NCBI GenBank assembly: GCA_963930655.1
Contig: OZ005604.1
Coordinates: forward strand, 18,052,001-18,116,000
Source of the DNA: Myrica gale
Lineage: Eukaryota; Streptophyta; Magnoliopsida; Fagales; Myricaceae
Direction: 5' to 3'
Length of the DNA stretch: 64,000 bases
In this document: positions 1-12,232 of the stretch, one piece after another
How positions within the stretch are numbered: position 1 is the first letter of the stretch
Layout: each line of letters begins with the position of its first letter
Translations under genes and position numbers: made by a program
The notes under the pieces: generated by a model
Told to the model about the DNA's origin: nothing
The model's database searches: none
What the model saw: the letters and a program-made list of their open reading frames with translations, nothing else

Positions 1-795
1 AAATTCAAACTTCCTGTGGGTAGAGGTACATCACGCATGAATTTACTGAACTTTATAATGAAACTAATAAATTTTACGTTAATGATGAAGAACCATCGAA
101 CCTTTGGGCATAGGGAAATCCATCTCTTAACACTAATTCACTATTTCATCCTAATCAAACTATAAAAATAATAATGTTCCTACGGGGCCAGGTCACCATT
201 TTTTTCATTTAATTACAATATTGATGTTAATAACCTTACGAAGTCTTTATGTGATCATCGTTACGAAATAGGATGCTGAGGCTACTCCTAAAAGGCTTCG
301 ACAATCACAACTTCCTAACATCAGAATTATTATAATCTCATTTGATCCACAAATACTCCAAATGTCAATCATATATAAATTTTAATGACTTAATGTGATC
401 AGGGAACTAAATTAGGATATTATGGCTAATCCAAAAAGTTTCCTTAACCACAACTTCAATGGCAATATAAACGTGGAACCTTATGTTGATCCCTAAAAAT
501 ATCAATGCCAATAACCTCGATGAAGTTTAGTAATCATATGTGATCATTAATATGAATTAAGATGTTGTGGCAACTCCTAAAACATTTCAATAATCACAAC
601 TTCAAAGGTATAAATATAATTCTTTTAATCTAGATGACCAGAATGGGTCAGATCTAGTTCGAGATGGACCGGGAAGATCAACCTGTGAACCCCTTCTCTG
701 TATGAACTGCACGACCCAAATACAAAATAAATAGATCAAATTTAATTGGATCAAGTCCAAACTCACAATAAGGTATGGTCAAACCTTGGGCATGT

Positions 796-823
796 TTGAG
801 ACCCCAAATATTTGGGGTCTCAA
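796..823. repeat. Perfect 28-bp palindrome
   Basis: The arm TTGAGACCCCAAAT is followed directly by its exact reverse complement, so the sequence could form a cruciform or hairpin with no loop. A second perfect palindrome lies about 100 bp downstream. Confidence 0.85.
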
Positions 824-918
824 CAAATCGGACAAACCAAACAAACTTCAAAATTTTTAACTTTTACATCTACACACTTCACTTTTCACAAACCCCAATA
901 AATCTCAATAAAGTAAAG

Positions 919-938
919 ATTCCCAAAATTTTGGGAAT
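919..938. repeat. Perfect 20-bp palindrome
   Basis: The sequence ATTCCCAAAATTTTGGGAAT is its own reverse complement. It is followed by a related imperfect copy (ATTCCCCAATATTTTGG). With the palindrome at 796-823 it may belong to a small foldback repeat. Confidence 0.8.
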
Positions 939-1084
939 ATTCCCCAATATTTTGGCAAACAAACATCCCCCTTATATGCCCAAATTGACCCAAACAAATC
1001 AACCCACTTACTTCAAAACCTTGATGGCACCCATATGACGAGGTTGTCGGGGAGCTGACATAAATTGGCTCAAGGTGTTTACCA

Positions 1085-4000
1085 CAAAACATATATCAGG
1101 TTTGGTAATAGTAAGGTATAAAAGCCTGCCCACCATGCGTCTGTATGAGCTTGGATCTGCGATTCAGTCACCTTCAAGCAGTTAGTCGAAGATTAGAGTC
1201 CATGGGTATCTTGACTAGTTTCACTGCCAAAAGACCAGCATCATAAAGCATTTCCAAAGTATACTTCCTCTGACATAAAGAGATTCCATTTGAAGATCTT
1301 GCCACTTCGAGCCCAAGAAAAAAATTGAGAGACCCCAAGTCTTTAAGTTTGAAACAAGATTCGAACCAAAGCTTGAGATCAACAACTGACTTGGAGGAAT
1401 TGCAAGAAATTATAATATCGTCAACATGTACTAACAAGGCAATGAAATAGGACCATCAGATTTTGTAAAGAGGGAATAATCTGATTTTGATTAAAGACAT
1501 CTAAAAGTGATCAGAGTAGAGGAGAATTTACAGAACCATTGCCTACTAGCTTGCTTTAATCCATATAAGGATTTCTTAAGATGACAAACTCGATCATCAC
1601 TTTTATGAGAAAACCCGGAAGGTAGTTTCATAAAAACCTCTTCTTCAAACTCACCATGTAAGAAGACATTGTTGACGTCAAGTTGATGTATGTCCCATTT
1701 ATGTATGGCTGCCAAGGCTAAGAGACAACGAACATTAGATATTTTTGCAACAGGTGAGAAAGTATCAAAATAATCTACTCCCTCTTATTGTGTATACCCT
1801 TTTGCAACCAAGCTTACTTTGTACCTCTCCAAGGTACCTTCAGCCTTAACCTTACATTTATAAACTCATTTACACCCTATTGTTGTTTTGCCATGTGGTA
1901 AAGTAGTTAGAACCTAGGTATTATTAAGTTCAAGAGCAGAAATCTCGGCTTGCAATGCTGCTCTCCACTCAGGTATTTTAACATCATCATGAAAATATTG
2001 GGTTCTAGGTGACTGGAAATAGCTAAAGTGTAGGCTCTATGTGAAAAAGAGATAGATATGAATATGAAAGATAAGATGACAAGGAATATAAAAGAGAAGA
2101 ACCTGTATCCAAGTGAGATTGTGAGGTACTAGGACATATTTGGACCAATCGGCAATGATATTCCTGTAGATATGCAGGTTTTCTTTTGATTCTATCAGAT
2201 CTTCGAAGAAGAATATCAGATGATTGAAGAGTTGGAATATCAGGTGATAGATCAGATTGAATTGCAGATGATTGAGTAGGTTGAAGAGTAGAGGACTGGG
2301 AGATATCAGATGACTGAGGTAAAAGAGGACTATGGAGATCTGAAGAAGAATTGAACTGATCTGGTGTGAAATTAGGAGAAGATGGAAGAACATACTGACT
2401 TAGTATATTAGTAGGTGAAGAATCTGATGTGGAGTTAAGTGAATTCGAATTCAAGAATGAAAATTTATCTTCATGAAAGAACACATTTCGAGATATTAGG
2501 ATAGAGTTTGTGACAGGGTCAAATAATCGATAGCCCTCAGTACCAGTGGGATATCCAAGAAAAACACATAGGATTGCTCTAGGTTGAAATTTATTTCGAG
2601 TATGGGAATTGGTGGAAACATAGGCCAAACAACCAAAGGTCTTGAGGTAAGTATAGCTAGGTGATTTACGAAACAAAACTTCATAAGGGGATTTGTTTTG
2701 AAGCACTGGTGTGGGAATGCGATTGATGATATGTATTGCAGTAACAATACAATCAGTCCAAAAATATATGGGAAGGTGAGCTTGGAACCTAAGGGAGTAA
2801 GCTACATTTAAAATATGTTGATGCTTCTTCTCAACAGGGGATTTTTGTTGAGGGGTATAAGCACAACTTGTTTGATGTATGATCCCTTCTTTAGTAAAAA
2901 AAGCTGTCATGGCAAACTCTATCACATTATCTGACCTTAGTGTTTTGATAGAAGTGTTGAACTAGTTTTCGACTAAAGAACATAATGCTTGGATATATTT
3001 TCTGGTGTCAGACTTATTTTTCTGAGATAAACTCATGTACAACATGAATTATCATCAACGATTGATAAAAAGAATCAAAACCCGTCATGAGAAGAAACAG
3101 AAAATGGGCCCCAAATATCACAATGGATAAGCTTAAAAGAAAACTGACTTTGAGATATACTAGTAGGAAATTGAAGCTTTCTTTGTTTACTACGATGACA
3201 AATTGAATAATGAGAAGAAGTTTGTGTATGAGAAGATTCAGTTGTAGGTACGAAATTCTTTATTGGTTGTAATCGAGATTGAGACAAGTGACCTATATGA
3301 AAATGCCACAAAAATTGGGAATGTGAAGAAATGGAATTACATGAAGAAGCCGAATTAGAATCAGAAGCCACGTGTGATGTCTGCAGTAATTGATAAAGTC
3401 CTTGAATGATTATAGCAACTCCAATCATCTTCCATTGGATAGGGTCCAATATGAAACAATGATCGTTAATGAAAATAAGACAACAAGAAAGTTAAGAGTT
3501 TAATTGACTTGCTGAAATGAGATTGACGGAAAATTGAGGAATGTACAGAACATTTGAGAACACAAAGTTGTCATAAAACTTGATTGTACCTATATGAGTG
3601 GATATGACAAATTGTTTATTTGGTAAGAGGATTTTGATAAGAACTATGGAAACAATGGTAGTTAAAAGATCTATGGATCCAACCATATGATCTAGGGCTA
3701 TAAAACCGGAAATATGATCCAGTTTTTGGACCAGAATCCGGTCGGACCGGATTTTCGGTTGTACATAAATGGCAGGACCGGACCGGTTTCATTTTTTCAT
3801 TTTTTTATTTTTTTAGGTTAATTTCGAAGGGGGAAGGGCATGTCAAAATCAAGAGTTTTAGTTTAGGTTAAAACTAAACTTTTTAAGTTTGTAAATTGTA
3901 TTAAAAAATATAAAAAATTATTTAAATTAATAAATGCGGTTCGGTCCGGTCCATACAAGTTTTCAAAAGGTCTGGACCGAATTTACAAAAACAAGATTGG

Positions 4001-5590
4001 ACCGGACCGCAAATCTGGTCTGATTTTGTTCAGTCCTAATATGATCTGTGGCCTCGGTGTCAATATAATCCAAGATTGACATTGAGCAGATTATGATGAA
4101 GAGCAGTGATATGAACTAGAGTGAAGTGAATTGAAAATACCTAAAAAATTCGAAACTAAAGATGAACTGACAGATTGAACAAATGGAACATAGACTTGAT
4201 TAACTGATGATGGAATTGATGGTGAAAAATTCTAATTCTGAGAGAAGTAATCAAGTGTTGACAGTGCTCTTGAAGGTTAGATAACTTGGGTGCTCGACTA
4301 ACTTCTTGGTCCATACTGACATTATGAGCATAGTTGAATCCAGATGAAGGAGAAGCATTTTTGTCTTTTGTAAACTTGAATCCGGGTGGAAAACCATGAC
4401 GACGATAACATTTTTCTATGGTATGCCCAGACTTCCCACAATGAGTACACAATGGTTTGTTACTGACTTTTCCTCCTCCTGCAGAATTTCGACCCGTTTC
4501 ATTCTTGAGAAGCATCGCAGCAGGTAGCAAAACAGGATTGCTACCAAGTTGTTGTTCCTCTTGAATGTTAAGAGTGAACACTTTATTGATGCTTGGAATG
4601 GGGTCTGATAGCAAGATCTGTCCTCTAGCAAGAGAGAATTTATCATCCAATCCCATCAAGAATTGGAGGATGAATTCTCTTTCTTGAGCAGCAATGATAG
4701 ACTTCGAAGCTTTGCATTCTGATCCACAACTACATACATCAATTGGGAAGTAAGACTGAATCTCGTCCCAGTACATCTTGAGCTTGGTAAAGTAACTACT
4801 AACTGATGTATTATCTTGAATTAGAGTAGAAAAGCTCTTCCTTGTGTGGTAAACCCTTTGACCATTTAATTGTGTGAACCTTTCGTGTAAGACTTTCCAC
4901 ACATGCCGCTAAATCAATGAATAGAACAGAGGTTGTAATGTCCTTTGATATATCATTGAGTAACCAGGCAAAGACCACCATATTGCAACGTGTTCAAGCA
5001 TAGTAGGAGGAATTATCTTAAGGTTTAGGAATGCTGCCATAAAAAAATCCCAACTTATTTTTGATAGTAAAAGCCATCAGCATAGATCGACTCTATGTAG
5101 TGTAATTCTGGGCACCTAAAAGTTGCTGAGACACCAGAACTGTTCCAAGACTTTCGGCATAGTGAAGATACAAAGGGTTAGGTGAATTTTCGTCCATTGC
5201 AGAGAAGATTGAATGAGGATTTGAGTGAGGTGGAGAAGGACCTATAGAAGGATTGATGGGACATGGATCAGATTGTTCTTCTGTCGAACTAGAAGAAGTA
5301 CATTTATTCTTTATGTGCGAAGACAAAGTTTCAGAGATGCAAAATCTTGATTTTCAGAGAATGCTCTGATAACATATCAGAGACAAATGAGAGAATGCAT
5401 TATTCGTGTGAATGAACTGAATACATTGGTATATTTATATAGACGTAATTAAAGCTTGAATAAAAACTGACTCTCAACTTATCTAACAACTTTTAGTTAA
5501 GTGTCTAACTTTCTAACTCTCTGTTAGACATTGCTGCGAAGATCAACGTTGAATTCGATGGTCATTTGACTTGTTAGAAATGCCAAAACA
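1085..5590 (-). mobile_element. Ty1/Copia retrotransposon relic, minus strand
   Basis: Read on the minus strand, the pieces follow Copia order: a gag-like region (about 4156-5326) with a CCHC zinc knuckle of the CTHCGKSGHTIEKC type, GAG-pre-integrase and integrase-like sequence (about 2023-3686), then reverse transcriptase blocks (about 1085-1715) including [17 protein letters not shown] and VDDIII. A primer-binding site complementary to initiator Met-tRNA (TATCAGAGC core) lies at about 5362-5373. DNA to its right, to about 5590, is probably the 5' LTR. No matching LTR was found at the left end. It is an old fossil with many breaks (more than five). An hAT-type element is nested at 3693-4038. 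Both outer limits are approximate. Confidence 0.85.
3693..4038. mobile_element. Non-autonomous hAT-type element, 346 bp
   Basis: The insert is flanked by an exact 8-bp duplication ATATGATC (3685-3692 and 4039-4046), the length typical of hAT transposition. Its ends are imperfect inverted repeats starting TAGGGCTATAAAACC on the left and TAGGACTGAACAAAA on the right (reverse complement). The inside has repeated CCGGACCGG motifs near both ends and no coding capacity, so it depended on a transposase from elsewhere. It lies inside the Copia relic and is therefore younger. Confidence 0.85.
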
Positions 5591-6304
5591 ACTTATCCTG
5601 CATATCTGTATCATAAAGGATGAAGCTCCAGAAGGGAAACTGCACTATCAATCTGTTGAAGACGATGCATTCCTGAAGAGGACCAGAGTACTAAGATCCT
5701 GTTGATGAAAAGGAAACTCCATATCAGGTGGGCTCGGTGTCTCTCAGTAATTTGCTGAGCCTAAGTTCCCCATCTTTCAGCCATAACAGATGGTGCGTTT
5801 CTTCTTGTGTTGGTGGAGTGGCATTTTCTTATATTTCGTGCCTCAAAGACATATTACCCACCCACCTTTCCAAGCTTTCTAGTGCAGAGCCCCGATTCAA
5901 CTTCCTACACTCTGATATCCGTGTCATAATGTCCTAAATCTCCAAACTACTTCTTGCATTCAGTCCTACTTTTTCAGAATATAGTTGCTGATTGCAATTC
6001 CATTCCATTTTGAAATGATATTTTCAGGTGCTACCTAAATTATCTCACGCTTATCTTGACCAGTGTTGTACTGTTGTTTTTATTTTCTACTGTTGTGGAA
6101 TTATTTTATCTTTGGGGCTGTCTGATATGCTTTAGCCTGTCAATTTCAAGCTGTATTGCAACATCGCGGTCATGTTCATCAAAAAAATTCTATCTTATTC
6201 TCCATCAAGCCCAACGTACGTTGATCCGGCTGCAGGTAAGTTCCACTATTTTTTGAACAGCATGTTCTTGGATCTTCTTTTTACCTCTACTGCAATTCTA
6301 TGTG
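5591..6304. other. Unassigned DNA between two retroelements
   Basis: This stretch is less AT-rich than the neighbouring relics and has short open frames (5728-5937, 6056-6256) with possible splice-like signals, for example a GGTAAGTT at about 6234. I recognise no protein family. It could be host DNA that once held part of a gene, or old repeat sequence. Confidence 0.3.
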
Positions 6305-6309
6305 CATGC

Positions 6310-8428
6310 TGAAGAAAAAGAGAAGAGAGAAGAAGTGTGGAAATATTCTGTATATTTATGTATGTATAAACTATACATAGAAGGACCTATTTATAGGTGA
6401 ATAGGGTCAAAGCATAAAAAGAATATAATAAATACAAATAGAATAAAATCAGCATCAAATCAGCATATTAGAGAATATGCCAACAGCTGTGTATATGGCA
6501 TACTAATAGAATACTAACAGGCATATGGGAACCATCAGCTGTGTATATGGCGGGATTAGGAGAAATGACAGTTTTATGGGAGAAGATGGTGGAATCAGAA
6601 GTCATATGATTGCAGCAAGTAGAGTCTAGAAACCACTGAGATTTATCTGGGGTGACAGACAAGACAGTGGAGGATTGGGACAAAACCTGGTGAATTAAGT
6701 CCTTTACTTCAGCTGCAGTGAGAGAAGTGGACTGAGATGGAAACTCGGGAGGAAAAATAGCAGAGGAGGCGACCGCAGCAGTCTGAGAAGCTTGTTGCTG
6801 TTTATAGGACTTGAACTTGCGGCATTCATCGATGACGTGGCCAGTACGTTTACACCACTTGCAAAATCCAGTTTTGGAAGAAGAACGTCCGGCGACTGAT
6901 GAAGGAGTACCACGAGAAGTAGTGGCAAGGACCATATCAGGTGATTGTAGCTTCATAGTGGAACGACGAGTTTACTCAGATATGAGTTCAGAGACTGCAT
7001 CATCCAAAGAAGGAAGTGGCTGACGGTGAAGAAGAGAGGCTCGAGTAGATTCAAAATCATCCCGAAGAGCCATCATAAAGTGCATAAACTTTCGTCGATC
7101 AAGCCAAGCAACAAAGGTTTGAATGTCTTTAGAACATTCCAATTTTGGATCTGCAGCAGACAACTGTTCCCAGATATGATTAGTCTGAGAATAGAAATCA
7201 GCAATAGACTGACCTGATTCTTGCCTCATCTGATACAATTGTTTCAAGTTGAAACTCCAAGGAAGCATCATAGGTGCAATTATATCGCTTGGCCAGAAAA
7301 TCCCAAGCGACTGCAGCATTCCCAAGTCTTGGAAGAAGACTATTGATGGACGAAATAGAAGTGTTGATGAACCAGGACAAAATTTTGTAATGAATACTAT
7401 CTCATTCTTTCAGACGAGTTGCAAATGTCTCTTCTTTCTCATCTTTATTCTGGACTGGTTCAGGTATTGCGCCAGTCACATAACACCATAATCGACGACC
7501 TTTCAAGAAAACTTCCATATTCTGGGCCCACATACTATAGTTGGAGCCATCTAACATTACTTCAATAGGACGAACAATCGAATCGAGGTGCGATACAGAT
7601 TGAGACATATGGAAGCTTCAAATGCAAAAACAGAGTGCAAAAATGAAGTCAGGACGAAAAACTGAGTAGGAAGCACCTGGTGCGTAAAAGTCAACGGTCA
7701 AACAGTCAACGGTCAAAATGACGTGGCGCTGACGTGGACTGTTGATGACGTGGCAGAAGCTGATGTGTAAATAGCGCTGACGTGGCCAGGGCTGACGTGG
7801 ACCGATGACAAGAGGGACTGCGCGTGGTGGCGCGTGAGCGGCGCGTCAGGATGCTCTGGAGGCGTGTGGGAGGTCGTATGATAGTTTTCTCAGCGGATCT
7901 GAATTCCTCTCCGAAATATCTTTCCAATGGTATGGGCACCTTGGTGAAGAGACAATCTAAACAGTGCAAAGTCGATAAAGGAGAGAGAGGCGGCGGTGCG
8001 TGAGGCAGAGAACGACAGAGGTTCTTTCACGAGAGAATGCCTCGTACCTTGCAAATATTTTCTGGGCTTACTGGTCCAGATTGGACTGCATAAAGGCTGA
8101 AAAGAACTCCAAACAACAACTACCTTCACAATAAAGAGCACCAGAAATTCGCCAGAAGAACGCTGGAAAATTGTCGGAAAGACACTAGAAGGATCTTACA
8201 GACCACAAGTATGTGCCTCTGATACCATGAAGAAAAAGAGAAGAGAGAAGAAGTGTGGAAATATTCTGTATATTTCTGTATGTATAAACTATACATAGAA
8301 GGGCCTATTTATAGGTGAATAGGGCCAAAGCATAAAAAGAATATATAATAAATACAAATAGAATAAAATCAGCATCAAATCAGCATATTAGAGAATATGC
8401 CAAATGAACCAATCAGAATATTCTAACA
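6310..8428 (-). mobile_element. Gag-only LTR element (TR-GAG-like, Copia gag), minus strand
   Basis: Two LTRs of about 200 bp (6310-6519 and 8228-8428) begin TGAAGAAAAAG and end CTAACA. The element is bounded by an exact 5-bp target duplication CATGC (6305-6309 and 8429-8433). The primer-binding site TGGTATCAGAGGCAC lies beside the right LTR at about 8214-8228, so the element reads on the minus strand. Inside, gag-like sequence spans about 6468-7608: an N-terminal block near LDGSNYSMWAQNM, a UBN2-type middle and a CKWCKRTGHVIDEC zinc knuckle. Only a short protease-like stretch follows and no integrase or reverse transcriptase is seen. The LTRs look about 2% different over the part that aligns simply, so it is young. 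The coding part has a few breaks. Confidence 0.85.
7689..7800 (-). promoter_or_regulatory. W-box and ACGT-motif cluster in the leader of the gag-only element
   Basis: Between the primer-binding site and the gag start, four W-box cores (TTGACT or TTGACC on the minus strand, the element's sense strand) lie at 7689-7694, 7696-7701, 7704-7709 and 7711-7716. Five TGACGTGG motifs, a C/G-box hybrid typical of bZIP sites, follow at 7719-7726, 7730-7737, 7746-7753, 7778-7785 and 7793-7800. W-boxes are bound by WRKY factors. Regulation of this element by WRKY or bZIP factors is my inference. Confidence 0.55.
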
Positions 8429-8433
8429 CATGC

Positions 8434-9318
8434 TAGCTATCTGTACCGTGCTTCGTGCGTGCCTTTTTCTTAGCTTTTTGATTATCTGCCTCAGACGTCA
8501 ATACTCAGCCGTCCATCCGGTCCTTCGGAGCGGATTGCCTTCGGAGGCAATCCGTTCCCATTATGGAATAATTGCCTCGAGTCAATGATGTTGGCTACTA
8601 AATACTATTCTCTCGATTGATGGAATAATATTGCTCCTATTGATCTTTCCATATTACTATTGCCAAATGATGTTTTGGATGTAATCGTCATTAATTTTGT
8701 GCTTGCGCTTCATATCGTCCTTTGGGTTTTTATCTTGTTTATATATCGTGATTCTCTTCAACTTAAGTTCTATTCCCTCCGTCTGTTCTAGTAGTTTTAG
8801 ATGTACGAAATGGGTACAATTTAGAATTTTAAAGTTTCTTTTTTAAAACAGAGTAATCCACTGAAGATTTCGTTTTTTTTTTTTCCAAATAATGGTAGAT
8901 TTCACTTCAGGGGCATGCCCATTTCAATAATATCTAAAGCTCTGAAGGCCACAAACCATCGAGCCATATATAGGTCCCAACCCACCTGGCCACAAGGGCC
9001 TCACACAACCGGGCAAAAATGCTCACAAATTTGGAAAATTCTTCTTATTGAACGCATAAGAGGGAAGGAGAGAAGGTGACAGCTTCAGGCGGTACAAATA
9101 ACGCAATTGAAACCGCCGGAGAAATATGGCCATAGCTGTCCGGAAAATATTGGGAAGCGACACGGGCGGCAGTAGGAGCTGTTAAATGGTACGTGCTTGA
9201 TATGCTGCATATGCATGTTTTGGAGGCCTTTAAGTCCGGCCCATTGGTTCACCTGCAGGAAATTAAGCTCTTGCATGTGAATCTTATTGGCATACATCTG
9301 CTATATATATTAATCCTG
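8434..9318. other. Intergenic, no gene recognised
   Basis: No coding similarity was seen. At 8527-8558 there is a hairpin with 13-bp arms, one position being a G-T wobble: GGAGCGGATTGCC pairs with GGCAATCCGTTCC around the loop TTCGGA. A poly-T tract occurs near 8874. The rest has ordinary AT-rich composition. Confidence 0.5.
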
Positions 9319-9622
9319 ACCATGGTGCAGCACCAGTTTGTAGTGTCATAAGCTCACATGGACATGACACACGCTGAGCTAGCTCATGATGAGCGTTTGA
9401 CATTATGACACAGCTAGCAATTAATTAATGTAATTAGTAGCTAGCTTAGGAAGGGGAAGAAATAATTTAAACCATGGTGCAGCACCAGTTTGTAGTGTCA
9501 TAAGCTCACATGGACATGACACACGCTGAGCTAGCTCATGATGAGCGTTTGACATTATGACATAGCTAGCAATTAATTAATGTAATTAGTAGCTAGCTTA
9601 GGAAGGGGAAGAAATAATTTAA
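9319..9622. repeat. Tandem duplication, 2 x 152 bp
   Basis: The 152-bp unit at 9319-9470 is repeated directly at 9471-9622 with a single visible difference (CACAGCTAGC versus CATAGCTAGC), so the duplication is recent. The unit starts ACCATGGTGCAGCACC and ends AATAATTTAA. There is no sequence between copies and the ends are not TG...CA, which argues against an LTR pair. Confidence 0.9.
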
Positions 9623-11111
9623 GTATTAATTGGTACTATATATATCTACAACTTGCAGAGGACAAAATAAGAGACTCACGTACACTATTTATTCTTGTTT
9701 TAGCATTTTGGATTGCATAGTATACTCCAGTGTAGAATTCGCACCTGATTTTCGTACTTCTTGTCCTGCTCACGATATGTTTGTAATTTGCTAGCTGCTG
9801 CTGCAGCCTGCGGAGTGCGGACATTCTTGAATTAAGACGCCGTCGAGATAATGAATACTCAAGGTGGCTTTCTTCGATCGTCTAGGAAGCGGAAAGCAAT
9901 CCGATCCATGAAGAGATCGGCATCGTGAATATGTAACGCATGCTCGCCTCGTGCTTTGAGAGGGTACAGCTGAATTTATTGTCACTCTTCACTTGATGAA
10001 GAAGTTTGGGAAAGATCAAGAACAACTTCAAAAGTCTTTAAAGTCTTTCTCAAAAAGGGCATGACATCATCCTTTTGTCTATATAATTTCTTTCCCAGTA
10101 ATTTTCGAAAAATCTCCTTATGGTTCGCATTTTTTCAGTTTCATATACTTATACCGTTATACCCCTCTCTCTATATATATATTCTCTCAAAAAGAGCATG
10201 ACGATGCTTAATTTGCGTTTCTACGAGTTATAATATTATATATAAGTACTAATTACAATACGTGGAAGCTTAAAAAAATACAATAATAATGAAAGCTTCA
10301 CTTGTTTCAAGGTTTTTGTCAAAGCAACTATATATATATATATATATAACTGTCTGCCGCAAAATTGTAACTTTTGTATGGTACGAGTCAATAAATTTTG
10401 GCAGTCAAAATGTTGAGATTGATTAAAAAATATAAAATAATATATATTTGATCACTATTAAATTATTTTTTATTATAATATTCATTTAAATCTTCTCTCT
10501 TTAATTTTTTTACCAATTTTCATAAAATAAAATTATTTTTTCATCAACTTTCGTAACCTAAAATTTCAAGGATCCCAAAATTTTATTTTATGAAAATTGA
10601 TCTAAACGCAAATTAACATTAAAGGTCAGCATGAGGGAGGTCATGTTCCAGATGGTTAGTCTTTTTTAAATGCCATTGCCCGTGACATACATCCATACCT
10701 AAATATAAACATACGGGTGTATATAAAGTTCAGCCTACATATTTATACGCGTGTTATATATGTATATATATGTATATGCAATGAACTGGAATCTTGATAA
10801 CCTAAGAAAAAAGAATAATTGAGAAATAAACAAAGGTTGTCAAAATTGATGACGGAATGAATGCGTCATCATTTTGGGTTACCATACATACTGATGGGGA
10901 TAGATTTTTCAACCCTGAGAAAGCATTATTACTACTGACATCCAATAAGAAAGGAAATGGGGTCTTGAGCCAAATAGAAAAGGCGTAGGCCAATCCTAAT
11001 ACAAACAAGTTCTCGTCAACTAAAAATTAGTCTTTTGGGAAAGACCGACAACCCTCTTAAATGGAAATCGCATCAAGCATGCAAATATGAGTCCTAAAGG
11101 AGACTTGCATA
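9623..11111. other. Intergenic, AT-rich, one inverted repeat
   Basis: No gene is recognised. A TA microsatellite lies at 10328-10348. An inverted repeat with arms of about 21 bp (CAATTTTCATAAAATAAAATT at about 10514-10534 and its complement ending near 10599) has a spacer of roughly 43 bp and may be the core of an AT-rich MITE. Open frames at 9636-9985 and 10802-11008 show no family resemblance. Confidence 0.5.
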
Positions 11112-11261
11112 GCGTTTGTTAAAACAAAATTTTACTTTTTACACACTTCAAAATTTTACTTTTCTTTTATCACTCATTCACCAATTCTAATACCACCTCT
11201 TTTTTAACACCAACACAACATTTTATTAAAATTTGAATAAAATTTTACAACCAAACGCACT
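11112..11261. repeat. MITE-like repeat, about 150 bp
   Basis: The stretch begins GCGTTTGTTAAAACAAAATTTTAC and ends GTAAAATTTTATTC-type sequence in complement followed by CAACCAAACGC, so the outer ends are inverted with a GCGTTTG/CAAACGC core. The inside is AT-rich and non-coding. Similar accepts-no-gene repeats with GTTTG ends occur at several other places in the window. No target duplication was confirmed. Confidence 0.5.
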
Positions 11262-11439
11262 ATTAATCATATGATTTCATGACAAAAAGATGCTAAAAGG
11301 AAAAATCGCCCTCCTGAGAACTAATAGAGAGAAAGAGGGAAAAGTGGAGCCCACTTAAATAAATGAGGGGCAGAGGGTGCATGATGAAGAAGAATTGTCA
11401 TAAAAGAAAAGAAGGAAAGGGAGGATGAAGATATGAGGC

Positions 11440-11765
11440 CAAGGCCCAGCAAGCCCCGGGCCCAAATAGGAAAGAGGAAGGATAAATAGAGGAAGAAAGA
11501 AGCAGAAAAAGGTACGCAGACTCTCTCTCATACACTCACTCAGAATCGAACCAGTAAACAAAATATATAGAAAAATGGCGACTAACAAAGGCATCGAAGA
11601 AATCCTCCTACGGGAGGACCCTGAGTCTACGTTTATTTTCTTTGCTTATAGGAGGAATGAATGAGAGTTTGAGCCTTTCAATCCATCCCAAGCACTGGAT
11701 CCTAAGCTCAGCTCTATCGAGTTATTGATTCGATTAATAGGCCTGTTAAAAATAATTTCATCACA
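11440..11765 (+). repeat. Dispersed repeat, copy A (related to 43200-43575)
   Basis: This segment shares an ordered series of blocks with 43200-43575: CTCTCTCATAC followed by AGAATCGAAC, then a reading frame starting ATGGCGACTAACAA (copy B: ATGACAACTAACAA), GGCATCGAAGAAATCCTC, CCTTTGCTT-like, TAAGCTCAG and AATAGGCC. The shared frame encodes only a few dozen residues (M-A-T-N-K-G-I-E-E-I-L) before ending. Two diverged copies show a repeat family, possibly the end of an LTR element, but I see no diagnostic domain. Confidence 0.55.
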
Positions 11766-12056
11766 TACAAATATCAATCAGTCTTCTTTTTTTCCCCTTA
11801 AATTAAGAAAAAAAAGCATGCAGCAGAAATTAAAGATTTTTGAGTAAAAAGCATGAAGGCTATTTTCTGATCAGTCTTCTTTTTTTTTTCCTGGTAGGGT
11901 ATTTTCTCAGTCGGAAACAAAAAAGTTCGTCATCTATTTGGCTTAATAATGTCAGTATATGGCCGCACCCACGTGAGAGAGAGGCCACCGTCTACAAAGA
12001 TAAGACGAAAACCAATCCTAAGTGGCTGCAATTTGTACGGACTTAAAAAGCCAAAC

Positions 12057-12080
12057 ATATATATATATATATATATATAT
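12057..12080. repeat. AT dinucleotide microsatellite
   Basis: About twelve AT units run without interruption. Confidence 0.9.
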
Positions 12081-12232
12081 GCCACCTCTTTCTGTTTTTT
12101 TCATTTGTACTCACTTTTTTCCCTCTCGGGTCTGCAGAACAGGGGCATCAGCCACCAATCAAAGGAACGACGAGGTTGCTAGCTTGCTCACAAAAAACCA
12201 GAAAAGGGATCAACCAGGATGACGCATGGGAA

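Larger units (their letters stand above)
1..1084. other. Intergenic, AT-rich, no gene recognised
   Basis: No coding region with recognisable protein similarity is visible. The stretch holds short AT-rich sequence and, at about 790-975, two perfect palindromes in DNA whose ends resemble the GTTTG/CAAAC ends of small MITE-like repeats. Short open frames at 775-1038 and 886-1092 follow the low-complexity composition and look non-coding. Confidence 0.5.

Noticed and set aside
2037-2393. 118-codon minus-strand open frame in the first Copia relic
   Set aside because: It overlaps the integrase-side Ser-rich region in another frame and has shadow-type composition.
9319-9622. LTR pair of a small element
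   Set aside because: The copies are directly adjacent with nothing between, lack TG/CA ends and have no primer-binding site; a plain tandem duplication fits.
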